Virus record (IMG/VR): IMGVR_UViG_3300020438_000048
Span: 1-56,367 of that record
Origin: a virus
Direction: 5' to 3' (one strand)
Length of the DNA: 56,367 nucleotides
A program made the translations under genes and the position numbers. Of the stretch, positions 7,525 through 17,500 are shown piece by piece; position 1 is the first letter of the stretch; each line of letters begins with the position of its first letter. The notes under the pieces are model-generated. The model saw only the letters and a program-made list of their open reading frames with translations. It had not been told where the DNA came from and did no database searches.

Positions 7525-8330
7525 TATACATCCTCCTGTCTAGTAGGACTGTACTTCTTAGAATCATCGAACATGGTAGTACTCTCACTAAATCCAAAGT
7601 CATCTTCAGGTCCAGCAGTAATTGGATCTGGAGTTACAGTATATCTCATTTCACGCTTAGCTGTTCTGATATTAGTATCAGCATAGTAGTCAACCTGTGC
7701 CTTCTTAATAAGACCGTCTGTGCTCTCAGCAACAGGACCAAAGAGGTAAGTTTTAGCAGTAAAATTAAAAGTGTACATTAACACTCGTCTAGTTGTAAAA
7801 TCTCCCTCATACTCATCACTAAACGATATGTTTTCAAGCACGACAGGTACATCTCTTTTTTCTCCAATAGAATCTACAAGATCAATTGTAATATTATACG
7901 CTGGTTGGAAGAACGGAAGTATCTGTTCTACGATCTGTAACGCATCATCATTCAATTTTGTCATAACATTAAGTTCAAACCCAACATTATATGGAACTGG
8001 TAAATAAACTTTCTTTGTTTTTGTACTATCTGTTTTATCTACTGCCTTAAAAGTTCTGGTAATACTACCTTTTCTACTAGGATCATAATTCATAGAAGAC
8101 ATCTCAAATGACATCCTAGGCAATGTAATAGCAGTTGCCTTTGTCAATTCTTCTTGCTGCTCAAGTTTTGCTAAAAACTTTTGCCTAGGACCATATGTTA
8201 ATGGAACTTTAGTTTCACTAATAGTTTCTCCACTCCTGTCATCATGGCGAACATTGATATCATTAAAAAGTGTACCAAATGAAATAACAGTCTTTCGTAA
8301 AATTTCGTGGTAAAAATAAGTGCCTAACAT
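7524..8330 (-). CDS. 15: Tail completion / sheath stabiliser protein gp15
   Basis: gp15 caps the contractile tail and forms the connection to the neck in T4-like phages. The protein of 268 residues (T4: 272) starts MLGTYFYHEILRKTVISFGTLF, typical of the family, and has the conserved middle section VYLPVPYNVGFELNVM and the tail-fold strand TYLFGPV. It lies between gp14 and gp16 with one-base TAATG overlaps at both ends. GGAGATGTATA precedes the start as a ribosome site. No insertion is present, in contrast to gp13 and gp14. Confidence 0.95.
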   Translation of the reverse strand: MLGTYFYHEILRKTVISFGTLFNDINVRHDDRSGETISETKVPLTYGPRQKFLAKLEQQEELTKATAITLPRMSFEMSSMNYDPSRKGSITRTFKAVDKTDSTKTKKVYLPVPYNVGFELNVMTKLNDDALQIVEQILPFFQPAYNITIDLVDSIGEKRDVPVVLENISFSDEYEGDFTTRRVLMYTFNFTAKTYLFGPVAESTDGLIKKAQVDYYADTNIRTAKREMRYTVTPDPITAGPEDDFGFSESTTMFDDSKKYSPTRQEDV

Positions 8331-9988
8331 TATACATCTCCAAAGGGATTTTTCTCAGTAAAGTCGAGAAGTTCGTCTGCTGCTGCTTCAAATTCATCAT
8401 TCATAAAGAACTCATCTCCTGTAGCTTGAGTGCTCAAGTCATCAGAATAAGAGAACACTTGATATCTAGCAGAGGATGCAGTTCCAGTAATATACTCACC
8501 AGACCTGAAATCACCTGTATTTATCGAAACTTCTAATTTTCTATTAGTAAAGTCCCAACTCTTAACATATGCTTCAGTGCCAGAATCAGATCCAACTACC
8601 CTCTCATTAAGTTGATAAGTTCCAAGACCAACACTCAAAGGAGCAGAGATTGAAATGGTAGGAGTGCTCTCATAACCAACACCAGCATCTGTTAGGAAGA
8701 TTCTAAACATGTTAGATCCAGACAAGGTTGCAACAGCAGTTGCCTGTACCTGACCTGCTTTAGCACCAACCATAGCACCAGTACCAATAAAGGTTGTATT
8801 GACAGTACCAGTACCAGCAATGGATGTACCAATACCAACACTGTTAGCACCAATAGAAGTTACAATACCACCACCAGAAAGTGTTACAGCACCAAGAGAC
8901 TTGAAGTTAATAGTATGACCAATAGCAATATTTGCCATAGTATTAATACCAACAATCTCCATCATTCCAGCAGTTGCAATACCAGTAAATTCATACTGCT
9001 TATCAACAAACTGAGGATGTTGAATTGTTATAATAGGAGGACTAACATAGTTATTACCTGGTTGTGTAATTCTAATAGATGAAATACCACTATTAGTTAA
9101 TGTTGAAGTTGCAGCAGCACCGACACCTGGAGTACCAAATCCAATAGTAGGTGGTTCTACATAAGCAAAACCTGGATTAGTTATTGCAACAAAATCAATA
9201 GCAGCAAGATTGCCTTTACTTGTAGTAATAGCAACACATTGACCCAATGATGTAGATACACCAGCAGGAGATGTCTGAACAATAACTGAAGGTGCTGAAG
9301 TATATCCAGAACCATCATCATTCAATGTAATCTTCTGTATTGAACCATTTAGTGCAAAGGTATCAACAGATGCCTTAGCAGTCGATCCTATACCAGCAAG
9401 ACTTACTGTAGTAATATATCCTTCTTCGCTTAGTCTGGTATCTATAGCAGCAACATTCGTATCGATAATCTCGTCTTGTAACTGGAAGAGTTCACATTGA
9501 AGTTCGTATGTATAGTTTTTACCTAACTGGAAAAAAGGACTCTCATGTTCTACCTGTTTAATTTCAAATAGTCTTTCTCCTAATGGGAAAAATATAAGGT
9601 CTCCTTCTTTAGGTCTAGTACCAAAATCTATATCACCGTCTAATGGACCTTGTAAGTTAGTAGAGTTAAATTGGAAAGGAGCAATAAAATCCTCAAATCT
9701 TTCTCTTGATATTGTTAAAGTAATTTCATTCTGTAAATTTATACCAAACTTGGTCATCACATCACTACCCTTAGCGTAACCCTCATAGTTGTTTAGGTAT
9801 GCTTCGATAATGTAATTATCGTTGAATTTAGATGATTGAACTTCACCTAAAATATCATCAGTAACTATTTGTTTTCTAGGAATGTAGTAGCAATCTAAAC
9901 CAAACATTCCAATCTGTTCATCAACAAGCTGCTGAACTAATCGCTGCTCATCAGGTGAACCATGTTGGAAAAAGGGATTTAATGGCAT
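8330..9988 (-). CDS. 14: Neck protein gp14 with a large beta-repeat insertion
   Basis: gp14 forms part of the head-tail neck. The N-terminal portion (MPLNPFFQHGSPDEQRLVQ and on to about residue 190) and the C-terminal end (SARYQVFSYSDDLSTQ to NPFGDV) match the family. The length of 552 residues is about twice that of T4 gp14 (256). The extra part, about residues 215-460, consists of repeats with a GSGYTSAPSV / GFAYVEPPTI / GNNYVSPPII / GVGYESTPTI pattern separated by Ala/Thr/Gly-rich strands. The same module occurs in gp7, gp8 and the DUF4815 protein. It probably forms a surface-exposed beta structure on the neck; its ligand is unknown. Confidence 0.93.
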   Translation of the reverse strand: MPLNPFFQHGSPDEQRLVQQLVDEQIGMFGLDCYYIPRKQIVTDDILGEVQSSKFNDNYIIEAYLNNYEGYAKGSDVMTKFGINLQNEITLTISRERFEDFIAPFQFNSTNLQGPLDGDIDFGTRPKEGDLIFFPLGERLFEIKQVEHESPFFQLGKNYTYELQCELFQLQDEIIDTNVAAIDTRLSEEGYITTVSLAGIGSTAKASVDTFALNGSIQKITLNDDGSGYTSAPSVIVQTSPAGVSTSLGQCVAITTSKGNLAAIDFVAITNPGFAYVEPPTIGFGTPGVGAAATSTLTNSGISSIRITQPGNNYVSPPIITIQHPQFVDKQYEFTGIATAGMMEIVGINTMANIAIGHTINFKSLGAVTLSGGGIVTSIGANSVGIGTSIAGTGTVNTTFIGTGAMVGAKAGQVQATAVATLSGSNMFRIFLTDAGVGYESTPTISISAPLSVGLGTYQLNERVVGSDSGTEAYVKSWDFTNRKLEVSINTGDFRSGEYITGTASSARYQVFSYSDDLSTQATGDEFFMNDEFEAAADELLDFTEKNPFGDV

Positions 9989-11556
9989 TAGCCTATCATA
10001 TCAAGGACTGGCATTTCATATGTATCTTGCATCTTATCTTCTATTTCTCTTAACTCAAAATCAGCATCTTCATACAGTTGTCTACCATTAAGTTCTATAC
10101 CGCCTGGTAATTTAACACCTTGGAACTTTATAAGATTTTGTCCCCATTGTTTTTTTGTTTTTGCTGTTAGATATTTTTTTAAGAAATAATCATTGTAAAC
10201 TCCACTATAATTTGATGGGTCCATTATTCTATAACACTCTATTAAAATGTAATGTCCACTAGTTGCAGCAGCCCAATCAATATCTATATAGAGTTTATTA
10301 TTTCTCTTGTTATATCTAATCTGTGTAGATGTAGTTAATAAGAAATTAATATCTTCAAGATATGTTTTGGTCATTGCATAATTTAGCAGTCCATTATATC
10401 CCATGTTAAAAGCAACATCATTTAAGAATAACTGATACTTTAAATTGAACATTCCATTACTAAGTCCACTACTATCAAATTGATGAACTTTTTCTATACC
10501 AAGCACAGAATCAGGTACAGTTATAAAATTGGAACTCTCCTCAAAATTAGAAACCTCTCCACCAGCTGATGATGTAACAGTCCCATCTATGGGGAACGCA
10601 GAAGTTGGTGCAGTGAAATCGCTAGTGTATCTTTCTTTTAAGGTAATTCTTACATCATCATAAAGTGCATCACATCCTCTGGTTCCTTGACTAAATGCTG
10701 ACCAGGCATTTAAATGTAGTGGATATGTTACATCATAGTGTACAATATTATTATCAATAATTTGATTGGATGATGTCTCGGCAGACTCCGTTCCGTTCAA
10801 GAAGAAGTGAATACTGCCGTCAGATGCTTTTCTAGTTACTGCAACATGAACCCAGTTCTGAATGATATCTGTAGAAGTATAAGATCCTAAAGTAGTTCCA
10901 TAGGTACTATTATGATTTGAATTATCCGTATTCTTCCATCTAAAATTAATTTGGCTGCCTTGGTTATCTACCATAAGTCCATAGTTTCCTCCTGAAAATG
11001 CTAGATTACTTCTTGAAAATAGAGCACCTTGGGATGGACTACTATCAAGATAGATCCAGGTCTCAAAAGTCCACGGACCAGTAAAATTATATTCGTCATA
11101 AATTCCATAATTAAGATATTGCCCACTACCTGTAAATCTAATAGCTTTGTTTCCAAACTTTACAGGAGATCCTACAAGAGTAGGAGACCCAACAGTAGTT
11201 GGCGTATTTCCAGCATAGTTTGTCAGATCAGAATCAAAAGTTTGTCTGACAATTACATCGTCCCAGAGTGTATCCCCACTAAGGGTGACAGATCCTGAAG
11301 AACCTGTACTAGAAGTAGTGATACCAAGAGTATTGCCACCGCCTCGTGCTCTGCCTCGTTTGATGTCATTTTCCGTAATTTTGTACTTAAGTAATACTTT
11401 TTCAACTCCATCAAAATGTCTTTCATAGAACAATTGTAATGAATCATCTAATAGATCATCAAACTGTTCATCGGCAACATTGATCTCCAATATAGGAGCA
11501 CCTAATTGCCTAAAAACATAATCCTGTAATGTTACCCGACTATTTGGTTTTGCCAT
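9988..11556 (-). CDS. 13: Neck protein gp13 with an inserted LamG/concanavalin-like domain
   Basis: gp13 forms the neck ring with gp14. Residues 1-72 (RVTLQDYVFRQLGAP, ERHFDGVEKVLLKYKIT) and about 338-522 (HQFDSSGLSN, YNDYFLKKYLTA, YEMPVLDMIG) match gp13, together about 257 residues, close to T4 gp13. Between them lies about 230 residues of a LamG/ConA-like beta sandwich: LVGSPVKFGNKAIRFTGSG, WTFETWIYLDSS, WVHVAVTRKASDGSIHFFLNG, and DDVRITLKERYTSDFTAP. Such domains bind glycans or proteins, so this neck may carry a host-adhesion or decoration function. Linkers rich in Ser/Thr/Gly flank the insert. The TAATG overlap with gp14 and with the fibre gene is intact. Confidence 0.93.
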   Translation of the reverse strand: MAKPNSRVTLQDYVFRQLGAPILEINVADEQFDDLLDDSLQLFYERHFDGVEKVLLKYKITENDIKRGRARGGGNTLGITTSSTGSSGSVTLSGDTLWDDVIVRQTFDSDLTNYAGNTPTTVGSPTLVGSPVKFGNKAIRFTGSGQYLNYGIYDEYNFTGPWTFETWIYLDSSPSQGALFSRSNLAFSGGNYGLMVDNQGSQINFRWKNTDNSNHNSTYGTTLGSYTSTDIIQNWVHVAVTRKASDGSIHFFLNGTESAETSSNQIIDNNIVHYDVTYPLHLNAWSAFSQGTRGCDALYDDVRITLKERYTSDFTAPTSAFPIDGTVTSSAGGEVSNFEESSNFITVPDSVLGIEKVHQFDSSGLSNGMFNLKYQLFLNDVAFNMGYNGLLNYAMTKTYLEDINFLLTTSTQIRYNKRNNKLYIDIDWAAATSGHYILIECYRIMDPSNYSGVYNDYFLKKYLTAKTKKQWGQNLIKFQGVKLPGGIELNGRQLYEDADFELREIEDKMQDTYEMPVLDMIG

Positions 11557-14500
11557 TAGAAGAATCCTCCATCAATAGAATCAGACCAACTTGGAACTCC
11601 AGCAGCGTTCGTGGTCATAACATAGTTAGAAGTAGTTAGGAATCCAACTGTGCTTGCTGTACTTACTAACCTACCATCTGCTTCAAAGTAACCCATACCA
11701 TTAGGACCACTGTATCCAATACCAGTGCTTCCTCCTTGATCTGAGCGATAATATAAACCGTTTTTAAATGTAGCATAACCAACAACATTAAAGTTATCTT
11801 GGATTGTTACTTGACCTGATGCAGAATCAAGAACAAGTTCTCCAGTGTTAGTTTCAATCTTAGTAGTAGAACCACCTGCACCAATCTTGATGTCAGATAT
11901 AGTAGCAACTCCACTAATAACAGTTAAGTTAAGTGTACTGATACCAGTTACATTTAAGTTTCTACCTTGAACTTCATCATAGAAAACATCACCAACTACA
12001 TTCAAGTTACCAGCAACAAATACATCTTGCTGGAAGGTTGCTATACCAACAAAGGTAGAGAAACCAGCGAAGGTCATCTCAGTAGCAATACCAGTTTGAA
12101 TCCTAGCATTAGTGATTGCAAAGTTGGTTGCTAAACCAGCAGTGATCTTAGCGTCAAGTACATCTAGATTAGTAACATCAATTGTTGTAATTGTTGCTGC
12201 TGTACCTGCAAGAGATGTGACAATACCTACATCAATAAATGCGTTAGTTGTAATAGCAACTCTAGTCTTGAGATTGTCACTAATATACACACCATAGTCT
12301 GTAGTCTCTAGGCGTTTTGTATTATCGTGGAAGAGCTCTACTCTAGAATCTGCTATAAAGTTAGCAAAATTCTCTCCATTTGTTTTTTGAAGAGAGATAT
12401 AGTTATCAGATTGAATAATGAACTGTCCAGTTCCATCATCTCTGATGTAACTATTATCACCTGTATGATAGATTTTTAGATCTTGACCATGACCAAATGT
12501 AAGATTAGCAGAGTCAGCAAAGTGACCGTCAGTTGCAAACCCAACTGTACCAGCAACACCTATGACAATATCGTCAATAAATGTAGATACACCTGTTACT
12601 CTTAGATCTGCATCAATATCTACATCTGCATTGATATCAAGTTTGCCACCGTATGTTGAAACACCAGTTATATTAACACGCTCAAACTGAGCAGTATCTA
12701 AAACATCAAGTCTATCTCTAGGTGATGCGGTTCCGATACCCAACTTTTGATTGGCATCAAGACGCATACCTTCAACATTATCAGTGTTAAATCTAATAGT
12801 GCCATCACTACCAGAGTCATCTAGAGCAATAGAAGTGTCATTCTTTTGGAAAGCATCTAACTGAATAACCGTAGCAGTTAAGATACCTAAGATGTTTACA
12901 TCACCAGTGATGTTAATATCACCAGCACCAGCAGGATCAATATTAATATCTCCTGAAGTAGATTCAATATTGTTACCAGCAATTTGGATATTACCAAATG
13001 TACCACTGTTAGGAGTAATCGTACTGTTGTTACTACCATCAGTTATTACTAATGAAGATAGTGCCTGTAGACTTGTTACTTGTTGTGAGAATGATACTGT
13101 ACCATTTTCTTGATCAACGAAGAATGCTTCACCAACTCTGAAGTCTCCTCTTTGGTCAATACTTACATAAGATACATCACCGTTATTAACTTCAGTAACT
13201 TCGTTCGCTTGTATCGCTAAGTTAGGATCATTAGTAATATCTGCACCAGCACCAACTTGGTTGAAGTTGAGTGCAAACATTCTTAACGCAACACCTTCAC
13301 CATCAGCGATAACACCCTTTTGACCATACTCAACAGCACAACCAACTGAACGCATGTCAGCACCAAACTGACTATAATCAGCAAGGATAACCTTTGTTGC
13401 AGTTCCAATTCCACCACCTGCTTGAGTGATGCGAATATCTTGATTGCGAATTATGTTATCAGTAGTTGTACTGATACCATTAGAACCGTTAAAGTTAAGT
13501 AGTAATCTAGTATCCTTATCACCTGATAACTCAGCAGTAGGAGCAGTGAAGTTTGCTGTGTACTTAGCAACACCATACTCTACTCTAAAATCATCAATCC
13601 AACCTGTTACATTATTGCTTGCTCCATCAAAATCAGCACCAATTACAAGACCTTTAGATGCACCATAATCTGTGGTGTCTGAGGTCTTGATACCTCTCTG
13701 TGTACCATCAACAAATAGTCTTGTGTTTGTACCACCTCTTGCAATTGCATAGTGCTTCCAAACTCCAGTAGCAATACCAGCACCAGATCCAGTGATAGCA
13801 GTAGTTGTACCAACTCTTAGGTCAACTTCACCAGCAGCACGGTATGCAAGACTTAGACCGTTAGTATCAGATCCATTATCTCTTAAGTCAAAGAGAGTTG
13901 CACTAGAGAGTCCAGTTGTATTTGAGTATGCCCAGAATTCAACTGTAAAGTCTGTATTGGTTCCAAATCCAAGATCTCCACTAGAAGGAACACTAATAGA
14001 ATCATTAGTACCATCTAACTTAAGTGATGCAGTACCAAACTTCTTAACAGATGTGTCTAGTTGAGCACCATCATTAAATGTTACTGTCTTAGCAGTTCTA
14101 GCATTAAGAACTTCAAATCCAAGTTGCTTGCCAGTTACCTCTAGATATGTACCATCAAAGTTAGCAACAACTGCAGTACCTAAACCAGTAGTTCCATCAG
14201 TATCAAATAGAGTAATGGTGTTACCTACACCAACTGTGGTAATTCCAGTTAATCTTAATCTAGTCTTACCTGCAGATGAAATACCAAGAGAACCAGATAC
14301 ACCTTTGATCGCTTCAGATGCAAAGTATGTAAATGCATTCAAGTACTCTGAACGAGCACCGTTGGTTATTACAACACCTTGACTGTTTGGTACGATAAAT
14401 GTGACCTCATTGAAGAGCATCGCTGCCTCAATGGATCCTGCTGCCATTTCAGAACCATCTATGTATGCACCACCACCAGCGATGTACGATGATGGATTAG

Positions 14501-17500
14501 AATCAGCAGAATTATATCCATATGGATCAGTAGCAGTTGTATTACTACCTTTGTTGAATACAGTTACACGCTGTACATAAGGTGATCTAGAAGTAACAGC
14601 AATACCAGGAGCAAACTTGAAAGCAAAACCTTCATTTGCTGATGTATTGAAGAACATCTCAGCAATAGTTAAGTCTTCAACAACTGATCTGTCATTCAAT
14701 AAGAATCCATCTTTCTGCTTAGTAGCAGAAGTTGGTTTAATTTTTGTTGCTCTAAGACCACTACCTTTAACAGTCAATCCAGCAGGAACTGTTAGTGGGA
14801 ATATTTCTTCATATACACCACCACCAATGGTTAGAATTTCATTCTCTCCTATAATGTTTGGTGACTTGCCAACATTAAGACTAAATGATGTAGTGTTTAT
14901 TACAGTAACAGCAGTTGTTACACCTGCAATAGGATCAGTTGCTCTTGGATAAGTATGGTTAGATCCATTATTATCTTTTGAACATGTAAATGTTAATGAA
15001 TCATTATCAAGAGTGATAGTATCAGCAGTTGACAATCCATGAGCACTACCAAATGATAATGTTAATTTACCTGTACCTTGCTCATATACAGCACCGTTAG
15101 GTGTTTTTTCGTTTCCAGACTCAGCACCACTTTGTACATTAACAGCATTACTTGCTGCAGATACAAATGTATGGTCGTAAATATTACTTATTCTTGACAG
15201 TGCATATGCAACTGTTCTAAATGGTCTATCATCAGTGCGTCCACGAGAAGGTGCATTGTCATCAACACCGTGTGTATCAACAAACCATACATCCGTTGCT
15301 GCATTGATAGTAGCAATACCAATCTGTGCAGGTTCACGCCATGTAATTGTTCCAGCATCATCAGTACTTAAGATATGCTGAGTATTGATACCAACGACTC
15401 CAGTAGAGTCATATAGAGAAGTTATATAACCAGCATTGATCTTAGCAGTTACTGCATCAAAGGCAGAAACATCAATCGTAGTTATAGTTGCAGCAGTACC
15501 AACGATGTCTGTAATAATACCAGAGGTAATCTTGACATCCTTAAGATCTGCAGTCTCAGTATCAAAGGTTGTGATAGTGGCGTAAGTACCAACTATTGAT
15601 GTTATAACACCAGCAGTGATCTTAGCATTAACAATATCTCCTTCTTGTACATCGAGAGTTGTAATGGTTGCTGCAGTACCAACAACATCAGTAACAGCAA
15701 TTCCAGTAAAACTTAAGTTATCAGCACTAAGAGTTGTTATATGTGCTGTTGTGATAGTTGCGTAAGTACCAACAAATGATGTTACAACACCAGCAGTGAT
15801 CTTAGCATTTACTATATCTCCTTCAGTTGCATCAATCGTTGTGATTGTAGCAGCAGTACCAACAATGTCAGTAATGATACCTGAAGTAATCTTGACATCC
15901 TTAAGATCTGCAGTCTCAGTATCAAAGGTTGTAATGGTAGCATATGTACCAACCAACGATGTGATAATACCAGAGGTAATCTTGACATCCTTAAGATCTG
16001 CAATTTCAGAATCAAAAGTTGTTATAGTACCATAAGTACCAACCAATGATGTTACAATACCAGCAGTGATCTTGGCATCTAAAATATCAGCAGCATCTAA
16101 ATGTGCAGTACCATCAATGTAAATATCTCTCCATTCTCTATCCGTAGTACCTAGATCGTGAGTATCGTCAGCAGCAGGATTGAATTTTTGGTTAACAGTC
16201 CAAGCAGCTCTTGATAGATCCCACTCAATAGTTTTATCCGTTGTACCTTTTAAAGTAATACCACCACCAGAAGCAGAAGCGTCTGAGGCAGATCCAGAAG
16301 TAGTTACGCCAAGTTCAATGTTTTTATCATTGACCTGTAAAATAGCACTTTGTAGATATGATGTTGTTCCTTCAACATCAAGATTACCCTTGATTAAGGT
16401 GTCACCAGTTACAGTTAAAGCACCACCAACTCTTGCATCTCTTGTAACATCTAAGTCAGTGATAGTAGAATATGTACTGACTAAAGAAGTAACAACTCCA
16501 ACAGTGATATTACCTCTAAGGGCATCTACCTTAACAAAGTCTGCTTGATTGAAAGTAATACCATAACCAGATAGAGATGTAACAACACCAACCGTGATAA
16601 ATGCGTTAGTTGTTAGACCAACTTCATTACGGAAATAAGTTGCATCAAAGTCAGTTGCTAAACCAGCAACAATTTTTGCTTGCTCAATATCTGCGTTGAT
16701 AAAATCAACATTAGTAATAGTAGCAGCAGTACCAACTGTATCAGTTACAGCAAGTCCAGTTATATTAACTTGCTTCGCATCTAGAGTCTCAATATCAACA
16801 ACATTGATAGTTGAGTAAGTACCAACATAAGATGTGACAACACCAACATCAATGAAGGCGTTAGTAATGATACCAACCGAGTTGACTAGGTTAGTAATTG
16901 CCAAGTCAGTAGCAAGACCGACTGTAATTTTAATATCTTCTACATCTACATCAACGAAATCAGCTCTGGTAATTGTTGCTGCAGTACCAGTTTGGTCTGT
17001 AATAATACCAGTTTGAATCTTGGCATATGTAATTGCTAGATCAGTTGCTAAACCAGCAGTGATCTTAATGTCTTCTATACCAAGATCATTAACATCTATC
17101 TGAGGAACAGTAGCAACACCAGTGATGTTGACATCACCATCTACATCGAGCAACGCTGTGGGCGTTGTGGTTCCGATTCCTACCCAACCGTCGCTATTAC
17201 CAGAAATCCACTTAACATCACCTGAACCAACAATTAACTGATCGTCTTGCTCTGGATATCTAACATCTTGTCCTTTACCAATGATAACATTATTACTACC
17301 AGTATTATTAGCACCAGCAGAGTTACCAATGGCAACATTATCACTACCCATTACATTGTAAAGGGCAAACGCACCGATAGCAATGTTATTGCTCTGGTTA
17401 GTTGATATACCAGCACCCCATAGTGCTTCTCTACCTATACCAATGTTCTGATCGTGATCTTCCTTACCACTATTTGTTGTGATACCAGCTCTTACTACTA

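Noticed and set aside
15430-16080. Possible CRISPR-like array
   Set aside because: The repeats are contiguous coding repeats with a 90-bp period and no unrelated spacers.
15796-16548. Plus-strand open frames opposite the fibre gene
   Set aside because: They are antisense shadows of the repeated minus-strand coding sequence; the protein strings are low in charge and repeat with the 90-bp period, and no ribosome site or promoter is seen.
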